Source: Cupriavidus sp. BIS7
GTDB lineage: Bacteria > Pseudomonadota > Gammaproteobacteria > Burkholderiales > Burkholderiaceae
NCBI RefSeq assembly: GCF_000292345.1
Contig: NZ_ALOU01000040.1
Span: 62,001-126,000, forward strand
Length of the DNA: 64,000 bases
Direction of reading: 5' to 3'
The notes under the pieces were generated by a model. It saw nothing but the letters and a program-made list of their open reading frames with translations, was not told the DNA's origin and made no database searches. Made by a program: the position numbers and the translations under genes. Below, in pieces: positions 23,228-32,821 of this stretch. Numbering within the stretch: the first letter of the stretch is position 1; each line of letters begins with the position of its first letter.

Positions 23228-25087
23228 TCAGCTGAACATCAGTGCCACACGGTAGGTGATGAACGACGCGATGTAGGCCAGCCCTGCCAGATAGGCGGCC
23301 GAAGCGGCCATCACTTTCCAGGAGTTGGTTTCGCGGCGGATCACGGCGAGCGTGGAAATGCACTGCGGCGCGAACACGTACCACGCCAGCAGCGACAACG
23401 CGGTGGCCAGCGGCCACTGCGCGGCGATCATCGGGGCGAGCTGCGTGGCCACGGCGTCATCGCTGCCGGACAGCGCGTAGACCGTTGCCAGTGCGCCCAC
23501 GGCCACCTCGCGCGCGGCCAGGCCGGGCACGAGGGCGATGCAGATCTGCCAGTTGAAGCCGATCGGCGCGAATACGTGCTCAAGCGCGCGGCCGATCATG
23601 CCTGCGAAGCTGTAGTCGATCGGGGGCATCGTGGCGCCTTCGGGCGGCGACGGGAACGTCGCCAGGAACCACAGCAGCACCGTCAGCGTCAGGATCACGC
23701 GGCCAACGCGCGACAGGAAGATGCGGGCGCGCTCCCACAGGCCGATGGCGATATCGCGCGGATTCGGCACCCGGTACGACGGCAGTTCCATCAGCAGCGG
23801 ATGGTCGGTGCGGTCGCGGCGGAACCACTTGAGCACAAACGCCACCGCCAGCGCACTGACGATGCCCGCCACATAGAGCGCGAACAGCACCAGGCCCTGC
23901 AGGTTGAACAGGCCGGCGACCGTGCGCTGGGGGATGAACGCCGCAATCAGCAGTGCATACACGGGCAGGCGCGCCGAGCAGGTCATCAGCGGTGCGACGA
24001 GGATCGTCGTCAGCCGGTCGCGCGGGTCCTGGATTGTCCGCGTGGCCATGATGCCGGGGATCGCACATGCAAAGCTCGACAGCAGCGGAATGAACGAGCG
24101 GCCAGACAGGCCCGCGCTCATCATCAGCCGGTCCAGCAGAAACGCGGCACGTGGCAGATAGCCCGATTCCTCGAGCGTCAGGATGAACAGGAACAGGATC
24201 AGGATCTGCGGCAGGAACACGATCACGCTGCCCAGACCCGCAATCAGGCCATCGACAACCAGGCTCTTGAGCATGCCCTCGGGCATCAGGGTGCCGACGA
24301 GTTCGCCGAGCCAGTGCACGCCGCCCGCGATGCCGTCCATCACTGGGGCCGCCCACGAGAACACCGCCTGGAACATGAAGAACAGCAGCACTGCCAGAAT
24401 GGCCAGGCCGAACACCGGATGCAGCACGATGCGGTCGAGCCGGTCGTCGATGCGCGCGGTGCGCGTGGGCATCGATACGGCGATGCTCAGCAGGCGCTTG
24501 ACCTCGGCATGGGTGTCCAGCTCGGACACGCCTTCCAGCGGCTGGGCCGGCGGTGCGGGTGGCAGCGCGTCGTCGAACATCCTGATCAGGGATGCCGCGC
24601 CGTCGTGCCTGACGGCCACGGTCTGCACCACCGGCACGCCCAGCGCGCGCGACAGTGCATCCCGATCGATCTTGATGCCTCGCCGCGCGGCCGCATCGCT
24701 CATATTGAGCACGACCACCATCGGCAGCCCCAGGCGGCGCAACTCCAGCACGAACCGTAGGTGCAGGCGCAGGTTGGTGGCATCGACCACGGAGACGAGC
24801 AGGTCGGGCCGCGCCTCGCCGGGGCGCTGGCCCATGCAGACCTCGCGCGTAATGGCTTCGTCAAGGCTGGCCGAGTGCAGGCTGTAGGCGCCCGGGAGAT
24901 CCAGGATGCGTACCGTTCGGCCGGCCGGCGAGATGAACTGGCCTTCCTTGCGCTCGACGGTGACGCCCGCGTAGTTGGCCACCTTCTGGCGGCTGCCTGT
25001 AAGCCGGTTGAACAGTGCGGTCTTGCCGCAATTGGGATTGCCTACCAGCGCGATGCGCAGGGCGGAGGGATTCTGGGCGACGGACAT
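23228..25087 (-). CDS. feoB: ferrous iron transport protein B
   Basis: GTP-hydrolysing Fe(II) permease of the inner membrane, 619 aa. The N-terminal G domain shows GNPNCGKT (16-23), the VTVERKEG switch region, DLPGAYSL (G3) and VLNMSDAA (G4-like). From about residue 265 a membrane domain carries the two Gate motifs (SFACAIPGIMATRTI; GLAAREVAVGAL). This length is short for FeoB, consistent with the compact beta-proteobacterial form. The start at 25087 is set by the G-domain alignment. Second gene of feoA-feoB-DUF6587 behind a Fur-like box. Confidence 0.95.
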   Translation of the reverse strand: MSVAQNPSALRIALVGNPNCGKTALFNRLTGSRQKVANYAGVTVERKEGQFISPAGRTVRILDLPGAYSLHSASLDEAITREVCMGQRPGEARPDLLVSVVDATNLRLHLRFVLELRRLGLPMVVVLNMSDAAARRGIKIDRDALSRALGVPVVQTVAVRHDGAASLIRMFDDALPPAPPAQPLEGVSELDTHAEVKRLLSIAVSMPTRTARIDDRLDRIVLHPVFGLAILAVLLFFMFQAVFSWAAPVMDGIAGGVHWLGELVGTLMPEGMLKSLVVDGLIAGLGSVIVFLPQILILFLFILTLEESGYLPRAAFLLDRLMMSAGLSGRSFIPLLSSFACAIPGIMATRTIQDPRDRLTTILVAPLMTCSARLPVYALLIAAFIPQRTVAGLFNLQGLVLFALYVAGIVSALAVAFVLKWFRRDRTDHPLLMELPSYRVPNPRDIAIGLWERARIFLSRVGRVILTLTVLLWFLATFPSPPEGATMPPIDYSFAGMIGRALEHVFAPIGFNWQICIALVPGLAAREVAVGALATVYALSGSDDAVATQLAPMIAAQWPLATALSLLAWYVFAPQCISTLAVIRRETNSWKVMAASAAYLAGLAYIASFITYRVALMFS

Positions 25088-25109
25088 GATGGTTCGGAGG
25101 TCCTGGCCT

Positions 25110-25412
25110 TCAGGCGATACGCTGGGATGGCGGCGCGTCGGCGTCGATCTCGGGCGCGATGCTCGTGACGGTGGCGCTGAGCACTTCCACGGTGATGCGG
25201 GCCGCTTCCGCGCGGCGCAGCGCGAAGCGCGTATAGCCAACCTGTGCTACCAGCGGGTCCTTGCCGAACGGGCCGACGGCAATGATCTGCACTTCCTCGC
25301 CAGGCACGAAGCCCAGGTCACGCAGGCGGCGGGCAACAGGATCGTTCGCGAACTCGTCATTCACGGATTTCACGACGGCGGCCGTGCGCCGGGGCAGTTC
25401 TGACAACCGCAT
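25110..25412 (-). CDS. feoA: ferrous iron transport protein A
   Basis: SH3-like cytosolic partner of FeoB, 100 aa. RLRDLGFVPGEEVQIIAVGPFGKDPLVAQVGYTRFALRRAEAARI is the conserved FeoA core. It lies 22 bp upstream of feoB and leads the operon. A Fur-type box sits 64 bp before its start, so expression should rise under iron limitation. Confidence 0.93.
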   Translation of the reverse strand: MRLSELPRRTAAVVKSVNDEFANDPVARRLRDLGFVPGEEVQIIAVGPFGKDPLVAQVGYTRFALRRAEAARITVEVLSATVTSIAPEIDADAPPSQRIA

Positions 25413-25476
25413 ATGCTTCCAGTCCAGGGGGCGGGATTAGCGCCACGCGGCAAGGCAAGAACCTGCCGGGTACGTA

Positions 25477-25496
25477 AATAGAAATCGTTCTCGATT
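25477..25496 (-). promoter_or_regulatory. Fur box of the feo operon
   Basis: AATAGAAATCGTTCTCGATT resembles Fur sites of the AATGAGAATCGTTCTCATT kind, with the central GAAATCGTTCTC preserved. It lies in an AT-rich island upstream of feoA, the position expected for iron-dependent repression. Confidence 0.65.
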
Positions 25497-25726
25497 GTAT
25501 AGCATTCGCGGAAGTTTGGCGCTTTTACGGTGAAGACGAGGGGGGGATTGCGCACAGATCGAGGACCGGGCCGCGACGATCGGCAACGGCCGCCGTGGGG
25601 GGCGTGTCCAGGCGCTCAGGAAAACCCCCACTTATGTTCCGAATAACACATTTGCGGTATTGGTTACCGTGCAGGCCCGGCGATAAGCTGCAAGCACGCT
25701 GAACACCCCGTTCCACGCGTACTTCT

Positions 25727-25750
25727 AGCCACTGGCTTCGGCCAGTGGCT
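25727..25750. terminator. UUCG-loop hairpin
   Basis: AGCCACTGGC-TTCG-GCCAGTGGCT is a perfect 10-bp stem with a stable tetraloop, 15 bp beyond the LysR stop (minus strand). The T-rich tract CTTTCTTT lies on the plus-strand side, so on the minus strand it lacks a U-run; it may still end the LysR message. Confidence 0.55.
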
Positions 25751-25764
25751 CTTTCTTTGCGCGG

Positions 25765-26658
25765 CTAGATTTCTGCCTTGGCGGCTGCGGCCCTGACCGT
25801 ATCGACAAAATGGTCGCGCGCCGGGTGATCGGGTGCCTGTTTCCACACGCAATACACCTCGGACGGCACCGTAGCGTCGGCAAGCGGCCGGAAAACGGCG
25901 CCAGCCATGCCGGAACGCGCCAGCGCAGCCGGCACCACGGCCACGCCCATCCCCTGCGATACCAGCGACACCACGGACAGCCAGTGACGCACCTCGTGGC
26001 GAATCTGTGGATAGAAACCTTGCGCCGCGCACATGTCGAAGATGCGGCTGTAGTAGTCCGGCGATGCCTTGCGCGAGAACAGCACGAACGCCTCGCCACG
26101 CAAGTCAGTGAGCGCTACCGTATTCTGCGAGCCAAGCGGGTGGCCGGCCGGCATGCAGCAGACGAATGCTTCGCTGTGGGCCAGCGTGGCCGCCAGCTCG
26201 TCCGGCACGCGGCTTGTGTGGACGAAGCCGGCGTCCAGTTCGCCATGTAGCAGCGCATCGATCTGCTCCTGCGAATTCAGTTCGGTCAGCGCCACATGGA
26301 TGCCGGGGTAGCGGGCCTGGAATTCCTGCAGGCGCTGGGGCAGGCCGCGATAGAGCATCGATCCGACGAAGCCGACGCGCAACCGCCCCACGGCCCCCGC
26401 CTCGATCTCGCGCGCCAGCAAGCGCGCCTGCTCGGCCTGCGCCAGCAGCGCGGCCGCCGATTCCTGGAACGCTCGCCCGGCCGCTGTCAGCCGCACGCCA
26501 CGGCTGTCGCGCTCGAACAGCCTGGCGCCCACGGACGCTTCCAGTTGCTGGATATTGAGCGAGAGCGGCGGCTGCGAGATCGAAAGGCGTCTGGCGGCAC
26601 GCCCGAAGTGAAGTTCCTCGGCCAGCACAAGGAAGTAGCGCAGATGTCGGAATTCCAT
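25765..26658 (-). CDS. LysR family regulator
   Basis: LysR-type regulator of 297 aa of the CatR/BenM-like subgroup. The N-terminal MEFRHLRYFLVLAEELHFGRAARRLSISQPPLSLNIQQLE is characteristic, followed by an effector domain with LRVGFVGSMLYRGLP and GMGVAVVPAAL. It is divergent from the acyl-CoA dehydrogenase gene across an AT-rich 133-bp gap containing AAAATT and AATTTT arms, a plausible LysR operator, so it probably controls the dehydrogenase-Bug-CoA transferase cluster. Confidence 0.88.
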   Translation of the reverse strand: MEFRHLRYFLVLAEELHFGRAARRLSISQPPLSLNIQQLEASVGARLFERDSRGVRLTAAGRAFQESAAALLAQAEQARLLAREIEAGAVGRLRVGFVGSMLYRGLPQRLQEFQARYPGIHVALTELNSQEQIDALLHGELDAGFVHTSRVPDELAATLAHSEAFVCCMPAGHPLGSQNTVALTDLRGEAFVLFSRKASPDYYSRIFDMCAAQGFYPQIRHEVRHWLSVVSLVSQGMGVAVVPAALARSGMAGAVFRPLADATVPSEVYCVWKQAPDHPARDHFVDTVRAAAAKAEI

Positions 26659-26791
26659 GGCGATACAAAAATTATATTGATCGAGCCAATTTTAGAATTA
26701 GACACGAATCGTTGGGGTTCGAATAATGAACGTCAAACCATCCCGCCCGAGCCGCGATGCATGCCGGGCAGGGAGCATCAGGAGACGATTC

Positions 26792-28600
26792 ATGCCGACC
26801 AGCGCCGCAGCCCCCACATCCACCCTGGCGCCTGCCACCCCCGGATTTTCCGAGCCCACCGCCCATCCGGTACCTGACCGCCATGGCGCCAGCCTCTTCA
26901 CGGCCGATCCGGACCTGCGCGCGCTGCTGCCGCTCTATCTGCCTGCCGATCTGTTCAACCACCTGCTGCCGCACCTGGAGCGCATGGGCGCGCTGGCCGG
27001 GGGCGTGCTCGACGAACTGGCCAACGTGGCCGACCACGCACCGCCTACGCTGTCGCATCGCAGCCGCACCGGCCTGGATGACCAGCGCATCCACAAGCAT
27101 CCGGCCTATGTGGAGCTGGAACGCGTGGCGTTCTCCGAATTTGGTCTGGCCGCGGCATCGCACCGTGGCGGCGTGCTCGGCTGGGACAAGCCGATGCCGC
27201 CAGCGGCCAAGTACGCACTGACTTACCTGTTCGTGCAGGCCGAGTTCGGCCTGTGCTGCCCGTTGTCGATGACCGATTCGCTGACGCGCACGCTGCGCAA
27301 GTTCGGCGATCCGGCGCTCGTGGAACGCTTCCTGCCGAACCTGACCACGCAAGTGTTCGATGACCTCTACCAGGGCGCGATGTTCATGACCGAGCAGGGC
27401 GCCGGCTCCGACGTAGCGGCCACGGCCACGCGCGCGATCCGCGACAACAGCGTCGAGGGCGGCTGGCGTCTGGTAGGCGACAAGTGGTTCTGCTCGAATC
27501 CCGACGCCGCGCTGGCCATGGTGCTGGCCCGTGTCGAGGAGGCTGACGGATCGGCTGTGGACGGCATCAAGGGCGTCTCGCTGTTCCTGCTGCCGCGCAC
27601 GCTGGCCGATGGCAGCGCCAATCACTACCGGATCATTCGCCTGAAGGACAAGCTCGGTACGCGGTCGATGGCCAGCGGCGAGATCCGCCTGGAGGGCGCG
27701 CATGCCTGCCTGGTGGGCGAACTGGGCCGCGGCTTTGTGCAGATGGCCGACATGATCAACAACTCGCGCCTGTCCAACGGCGTGCGTGCGGCCGGCCTGA
27801 TGCGCCGCGCGCTGACCGAAGGCCAGTTCATCGCACGCGAGCGCCGCGCGTTCGGCAAGCGTCTGGCCGACATGCCGCTGATGCGCCGCCAGTTGCTGAA
27901 GCTGACCCTGCCCACCGAGCAGGCCCGCACGATGGTGTTCCAGACCGCCGAGGCGCTGCGCCGCGCCGATGCTGGCGAGGCCGATGCCTACCCGCTGATG
28001 CGCATCCTGACGCCGCTGATCAAGTTCCGCGCCTGCCGTGACGCGCGCAAGGTCACCGGCGACGCCATGGAGATCCGCGGCGGCTGCGGCTACATCGAGG
28101 AATGGAGCGATCCGCGTCTGGTGCGTGACGCGCATCTCGGTTCGATCTGGGAAGGCACGAGCAATATCGTCGCGCTCGACGTGCTGCGCGCGATCCGCCG
28201 CGAGGGCTCGCTGCCCGTGCTGCAGGCGCACCTGCAGGCGCTGCTGCGGGATACGCCGATGCACGCCGCCGCGCGCGCCACGTTCGACCTTGCCATCGCC
28301 AATGCTGCGGCGCTGGCGAGCCGTGCTGCGGAAGCAGGCGCCAATGGCGACGTCCTCGCACGCCAGGCCGCTTCCGCGCTGTATCACGTGACCAGTGCCG
28401 TGGCGATGGCGTGGGAAGCCGGACGGATCGGCTCGGTACGACGCATGCGCCTGGCGCAACTGGTGCTTGTGCATCGTGTGTTGCCACAAGACCCGCTTGG
28501 CGGCGGCATCGAGCCAGTATGGCTGGCCGAGACGGTCGCGCCGCCTGCTGACGGTGTCGTACGCGCGGCAGGCCCGGTCGATCAGGTCAACGTGTTCTGA
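26792..28600 (+). CDS. acyl-CoA dehydrogenase (AidB-like class)
   Basis: Flavoprotein of 602 aa of the longer, AidB-related acyl-CoA dehydrogenase class. Present are the FAD-binding FMTEQGAGSDVAAT stretch, GDKWFCSNPDAALAMVLARV, LKDKLGTRSMASGEIRLEGA, and the C-terminal GDAMEIRGGCGYIEEW...IWEGTSNIVALDVLRA block with family-specific residues. The protein oxidises an acyl-CoA at the alpha-beta bond in the cytosol. AGGAG 7 nt before the ATG at 26792 sets the start. It heads a cluster with a Bug receptor and a CoA-transferase: uptake, CoA activation, then dehydrogenation of one carboxylate is the inferred route. Confidence 0.87.
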   Translation: MPTSAAAPTSTLAPATPGFSEPTAHPVPDRHGASLFTADPDLRALLPLYLPADLFNHLLPHLERMGALAGGVLDELANVADHAPPTLSHRSRTGLDDQRIHKHPAYVELERVAFSEFGLAAASHRGGVLGWDKPMPPAAKYALTYLFVQAEFGLCCPLSMTDSLTRTLRKFGDPALVERFLPNLTTQVFDDLYQGAMFMTEQGAGSDVAATATRAIRDNSVEGGWRLVGDKWFCSNPDAALAMVLARVEEADGSAVDGIKGVSLFLLPRTLADGSANHYRIIRLKDKLGTRSMASGEIRLEGAHACLVGELGRGFVQMADMINNSRLSNGVRAAGLMRRALTEGQFIARERRAFGKRLADMPLMRRQLLKLTLPTEQARTMVFQTAEALRRADAGEADAYPLMRILTPLIKFRACRDARKVTGDAMEIRGGCGYIEEWSDPRLVRDAHLGSIWEGTSNIVALDVLRAIRREGSLPVLQAHLQALLRDTPMHAAARATFDLAIANAAALASRAAEAGANGDVLARQAASALYHVTSAVAMAWEAGRIGSVRRMRLAQLVLVHRVLPQDPLGGGIEPVWLAETVAPPADGVVRAAGPVDQVNVF

Positions 28601-28707
28601 CCGATCGCTTGCGCAGTACGGTGCACCGGCGAAGGTTCGCGAAGGTGCACCTCGCGCGCTCGCGGCGCGCATCCATACATAAATAGATTCACCGGAGACA
28701 ACCCATC

Positions 28708-29715
28708 ATGCCCCAATGGCACCGCCGCACGGCTCTGGCCGCGCTGACCTCCTTCGTCGCCTGCACGCTCGGCATCGTCACCACACCGGTCTTCGCACAG
28801 AAGGACCAGAAGGACTTCCCGACCAAACCGATCATGCTGGTGGTGACCTACCCGCCCGGCGGGCCTACCGACGCGATGGCGCGCACGCTGGCAGCCGCAC
28901 TGAAGAACAGCCTTGGCCAGCCCGTGGTGGTGGAGAACCGCGCGGGCGCTGGCGGCAATATCGGCGCAGAAGTTGTTGCGCGTGCCGAGCCCGATGGCTA
29001 CACGCTGATGTTTGGCACGTCGGCGCCGCTGGCGATCAATGTCAGCCTCTATCGCAAGATCAACTACGACCCGGTCAAGAGCTTCGCTCCCGTGATCCAG
29101 ATTGGCCAGTTGCCCAACGTACTGGTCGTGAACCCGAGCGTGCCGGCCAAGAACGTGCAGGAGCTGATTGCGTACGGCAAATCCCATCCGGGCAAGCTGT
29201 CCTATGCGTCGTCGGGCAATGGCGCGTCGTCGCACCTGGCGGGCGTGTTGTTTAACAACCTGGCCGGCACGGACTTCCAGCACGTGCCGTACAAGGGTAC
29301 CGGCCCCGCGCTGAACGATCTGCTGGGCGGACAGGTCAGCATGACCTTCACCGATGTGCTGACCGCGCTGCCGTTCATCAAGAGCGGCAAGGTGCGCGCG
29401 CTCGGCGTGACCACCAAGGGACGCTCGCAGGCGCTCCCTGACGTGCCCACCGTGGCGGAGCAGGGTGTTGCCGGTTTCGATGTTTCCGTGTTCTTCGGCG
29501 TGGTAGCCCCGGCCGGTACGCCGCCGGAGGTCATCAGCAAGCTCAACCATGCGTTTGCCGATGCGCTGCAGCAGCCGGGCGTGCGCAAGACGCTGCTGGC
29601 ACAGGGGCTCGAATTCGCGCCCGCGACCGCGCCCGAGCAGCTTGGCGGTTTCGTGAAGGCGGAAGTCGGCAAGTGGCGCACCGTGGTGCAGAAGTCCGGC
29701 GCGCAACTGGACTGA
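28708..29715 (+). CDS. Bug-family substrate-binding protein
   Basis: TctC/Bug periplasmic receptor of 335 aa. Signal peptide 1-31 (core LAALTSFVACTLGIV, cleavage near VFAQ). Hallmarks: IMLVVTYPPGGPTDAMART, VENRAGAGGNIGAEVVARAEPDG, HVPYKGTGPALNDLLGGQVSM and GVVAPAGTPPEVISKLN. A ribosome site CCGGAGA precedes the ATG. It sits between an acyl-CoA dehydrogenase and a CoA-transferase gene, which suggests a carboxylic acid ligand. No membrane partners are encoded nearby. Confidence 0.9.
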   Translation: MPQWHRRTALAALTSFVACTLGIVTTPVFAQKDQKDFPTKPIMLVVTYPPGGPTDAMARTLAAALKNSLGQPVVVENRAGAGGNIGAEVVARAEPDGYTLMFGTSAPLAINVSLYRKINYDPVKSFAPVIQIGQLPNVLVVNPSVPAKNVQELIAYGKSHPGKLSYASSGNGASSHLAGVLFNNLAGTDFQHVPYKGTGPALNDLLGGQVSMTFTDVLTALPFIKSGKVRALGVTTKGRSQALPDVPTVAEQGVAGFDVSVFFGVVAPAGTPPEVISKLNHAFADALQQPGVRKTLLAQGLEFAPATAPEQLGGFVKAEVGKWRTVVQKSGAQLD

Positions 29716-29750
29716 TCACGACGAGCAGCGACAAGAACCAAGGAACAGAC

Positions 29751-30890
29751 ATGACGCCATTTACCCCCGGCGCGCTGGCCGGCATTCGCGTGGTCGACCT
29801 GTCGCGCATTCTGGGCGGGCCGTTCTGCGGCCAGATCCTGGGCGACCACGGCGCGGACGTAATCAAGATCGAGCCGCCGCAGGGCGACGATACGCGTACC
29901 TGGGGGCCGCCGTTCCGCGATGGTGTGGCGTCGTACTACTTCGGCCTCAACCGCAACAAGCGCGTGATGCGGCTGGACCTGACCGCCGACGCGGATCGCG
30001 AAGTCCTGTTGAAGCTACTGGCCGATGCCGACGTGATGATCGAGAACTTCAAGACCGGCACGCTGGAGAAATGGGGCCTGGGATACGACGTGCTGTCGCA
30101 GCGCTTTCCCCGGCTGGTGCATTGCCGCGTGTCGGGGTTTGGCGCCGATGGTCCGCTCGGCGGCCTGCCAGGCTATGACGCGGCGATCCAGGCGATGGCC
30201 GGCATCATGAGCATCAATGGCGATGCCGATGGGGAACCGCTGCGAGTGGGCCTGCCGGTGGTCGACATGGTGACCGGCCTGAACGCCACGCTGGGCGTGC
30301 TGCTGGCACTGCAGGAGCGCGAGCGCAGCGGCCGCGGGCAGTTCGTGGAAGCGGCGCTGTACGACTCGGGCCTGTCGCTGCTGCATCCGCATGCGGCCAA
30401 CTGGTTCATGAGCGGCAAGACGCCAGCGCGCACCGGCAACGCGCATCCGAACATCTATCCGTATGACACGGTAGCAACGGCAACCGACCCGATCTTCCTG
30501 GCAGTCGGCAACGACCGGCAGTTCCGCATCCTGTGCGAACACCTTGGCGTGGCCGCGATGGCCGACGACGAGCAATTCGCCACGGCGGGCGCGCGCTCGG
30601 TCAATCGCGTGTTGCTGAAGAGGGAGCTTGAGTCGCGCATGGCGACGTACGATGGCAAAACTTTGGCCGATGACCTGGCCGCAGCCGGCGTGCCGTGCGC
30701 ACCGGTGCTGTCGGTGCCGGACGCACTGCAGCATCCGCACACCGCGCACCGCGAGATGGTGGTGGAGATGCCCGGCGGCTACAAGGGCCTTGGCGCGCCA
30801 GTCAAGCTGAGCCGCACACCGGCGACGTACCGGTACGCGCCGCTGACAGAGGGTAACGAGTTCCTGCCAAGAGAGGCGGCGAACGACTGA
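29751..30890 (+). CDS. CaiB/BaiF family CoA-transferase
   Basis: Class III CoA-transferase of 379 aa that moves CoA from one acyl-CoA to another carboxylate. The N-terminal GIRVVDLSRILGGPFCGQILGDHGADVIKIEPP and NRNKRVMRLDL stretches are diagnostic; Asp172 in LPVVDMVTGLNATLG is the expected catalytic aspartate. Starts 35 bp after the Bug gene, with AGGA upstream. It probably activates the acid captured by that receptor for the acyl-CoA dehydrogenase encoded first in the cluster. Confidence 0.9.
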   Translation: MTPFTPGALAGIRVVDLSRILGGPFCGQILGDHGADVIKIEPPQGDDTRTWGPPFRDGVASYYFGLNRNKRVMRLDLTADADREVLLKLLADADVMIENFKTGTLEKWGLGYDVLSQRFPRLVHCRVSGFGADGPLGGLPGYDAAIQAMAGIMSINGDADGEPLRVGLPVVDMVTGLNATLGVLLALQERERSGRGQFVEAALYDSGLSLLHPHAANWFMSGKTPARTGNAHPNIYPYDTVATATDPIFLAVGNDRQFRILCEHLGVAAMADDEQFATAGARSVNRVLLKRELESRMATYDGKTLADDLAAAGVPCAPVLSVPDALQHPHTAHREMVVEMPGGYKGLGAPVKLSRTPATYRYAPLTEGNEFLPREAAND

Positions 30891-30916
30891 GTTACCGCTA
30901 ACCGTTGTTATGCGCT

Positions 30917-31037
30917 CCCCTCTCCCATGAAATGGGAGAGGGGTGGGGGAGAGGGCGAGCGGTTCAATCCACGACAGTTCGAAATTTGAACCGCCATGCC
31001 CTCTCCCCCTGCCCCTCTCCCGCAGGCGGGAGAGGGG
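30917..31037. repeat. double-hairpin GGGAGAGGGG element, copy 2 (inverted)
   Basis: Same design as 22644-22766 but in the opposite orientation: hairpins at 30917-30943 (ATGAAAT centre) and 31012-31037 (GCAGGC centre) around GGGGGAGAGGG/CCCTCTCCCCC. It fills the gap between convergent CoA-transferase and lldP genes, again suiting a bidirectional terminator. Confidence 0.85.
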
Positions 31038-31056
31038 AGAAAACCAGTAGCACGGT

Positions 31057-32760
31057 TTAACCCGGAATCATCCCCGTCAGCACATACGCCTGCAGCGTCG
31101 TGATCACGCCGACGATCGCCGCAAACAGCAGGCTGTGCTTCACGGTGAAGCGGAACAGCTCCGACTCCTTGCCGACCAGCCCCGTTGCCGCGCAGGCCAC
31201 GGCGATCGATTGCGGCGAGATCATCTTGCCGGTCACGCCGCCCGTGGTGTTGGCGGCCACCAGCAGCGTGTCCGACACCCCGATCTGATGCGCGGTGGTG
31301 TGCTGCAGCGAGCAGAACAGCGCGTTCGACGATGTATCCGAGCCGGTCAGGAACACGCCCAGCCAGCCGAGCAACGGCGAGAAGAACGGGAACGCGGCGC
31401 CGGTACCGGCCAGCAGCAGCGCCAGCGTGGACGACATGCCCGAGTAGTTGGCGACGAACGCGAACGCCAGCACCAGGCCAATCGATGCGATCGGGCGGCG
31501 CAGTTCCAGCAGTGTTTCCACGAACGTGGTGATGGCGTCGCGCGGCTTCATGCGCAGCAGCACGGCCGAGATGATGGCGGTCAGCAGGATCGCGGTGCCA
31601 ACGGCGGACAGCAGGTCGATCTTCAGCACGGCCTCGTACGGCTTCGGCGATGCCACGATCGGCGCGGCCTTGATCACGAGCTGGTCGAGCATCGGCACCT
31701 TGAACTTCAGCACCGTACCTGCCAAGGCGCCGTTGCCCGCGAACAGCGCCTTGAACGGCTGCAGGCTCCACACGGTGACGATGGCAGTCAGGATGCCGAA
31801 CGGTGCCCATGCACGCACGGTCTGGCCAAACGTGTAAGGCGATGGCTTGCGGCTTGCGGGCGCTGCACCCGTGCCGCCGCCGAACCCGGCCATCGCCACG
31901 GTGCCGCCAGCCGGAACCGTCCCACGCGCCGCTTGCGATGCCGAGCGTGGCTGCCACACGCGCAGGAATGCCGTGAGCGAGATCAGGCTGACCAGTGCCG
32001 AGGTGATGTCCGGCAGTTCGGGGCCAATGTGGTTCGACGTGAAGTATTGCGTGACGGCAAAGCTGCCGCCGACAACCAGCGCGGCGGGCCACGTCTCGCG
32101 CACGCCCTTTGCGCCGTCCATCATGAACACCAGCCAGAACGGCACGGCCAGCGACAGCAGCGGCAACTGGCGGCCCGCCATCGCGCCAATGTGCATCGGG
32201 TCAATGCCCGTGACCTGCCCGGCCACGATGATCGGAATGCCCATCGCGCCGAATGCCACCGGCGCCGTATTGGCGATCAGGCACAGCCCCGCTGCATAGA
32301 GCGGGTTGAAGCCAAGGCCGACCAGCAACGCGGCGGTGATCGCCACGGGCGCGCCGAAGCCCGCCGCACCTTCCAGGAACGCGCCGAACGCAAAGCCGAT
32401 CAGCAACATCTGCAGGCGCTGGTCATCGGTGATCGACAGCACCGATGCGCGGATGATGTCGAACTGCCCGGTCCTGACGACGATCTTGTAGAGGAACACC
32501 GCCGTGACGATGATCCACGCGATTGGCCACAGGCCGTACGCGAAGCCGAAGCCGGCTGCGGCAAACGCCTGCTGCGCGGGCATGCCGTAGGCGAAGATCG
32601 CCACGGCCAGCGCCAGTGCCAGCGTCACCGCGGCCGCCACATGGCCCTTCATGCGCAGCACCGCCAGCGCGACGAAGAAGAACAGGATGGGTACTGCCGC
32701 CGCTAGTGCCGACAGCCACAGGCTGCCCAGCGGCGTATAGATCTGGGTCCAGGATTGCAT
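31057..32760 (-). CDS. lldP: L-lactate permease
   Basis: Inner-membrane lactate:H+ symporter of the LctP family, 567 aa with about 12-14 membrane segments. [67 protein letters not shown] and the C-terminal [46 protein letters not shown] are highly typical. It follows lutB by 61 bp and closes the lutA-lutC-lutB-lldP operon, supplying lactate for its oxidation. GGAGGT precedes the ATG. Confidence 0.95.
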   Translation of the reverse strand: MQSWTQIYTPLGSLWLSALAAAVPILFFFVALAVLRMKGHVAAAVTLALALAVAIFAYGMPAQQAFAAAGFGFAYGLWPIAWIIVTAVFLYKIVVRTGQFDIIRASVLSITDDQRLQMLLIGFAFGAFLEGAAGFGAPVAITAALLVGLGFNPLYAAGLCLIANTAPVAFGAMGIPIIVAGQVTGIDPMHIGAMAGRQLPLLSLAVPFWLVFMMDGAKGVRETWPAALVVGGSFAVTQYFTSNHIGPELPDITSALVSLISLTAFLRVWQPRSASQAARGTVPAGGTVAMAGFGGGTGAAPASRKPSPYTFGQTVRAWAPFGILTAIVTVWSLQPFKALFAGNGALAGTVLKFKVPMLDQLVIKAAPIVASPKPYEAVLKIDLLSAVGTAILLTAIISAVLLRMKPRDAITTFVETLLELRRPIASIGLVLAFAFVANYSGMSSTLALLLAGTGAAFPFFSPLLGWLGVFLTGSDTSSNALFCSLQHTTAHQIGVSDTLLVAANTTGGVTGKMISPQSIAVACAATGLVGKESELFRFTVKHSLLFAAIVGVITTLQAYVLTGMIPG

Positions 32761-32821
32761 CTGGAGGTCTCCTTTGATGATATTTAGTTTTGGCGTCCGG
32801 ATTCTTGTTCTGACCTTGCCG

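Larger units (their letters stand above)
25413..25764. other. 352-bp intergenic region
   Basis: Holds the feo promoter with a Fur-like box (25477-25496) and a strong UUCG-loop hairpin near the end of the downstream LysR gene (25727-25750). No gene recognised. Confidence 0.65.

Noticed and set aside
26672-28672. 666-codon minus-strand open frame
   Set aside because: Antisense to the acyl-CoA dehydrogenase gene; no recognisable domain.
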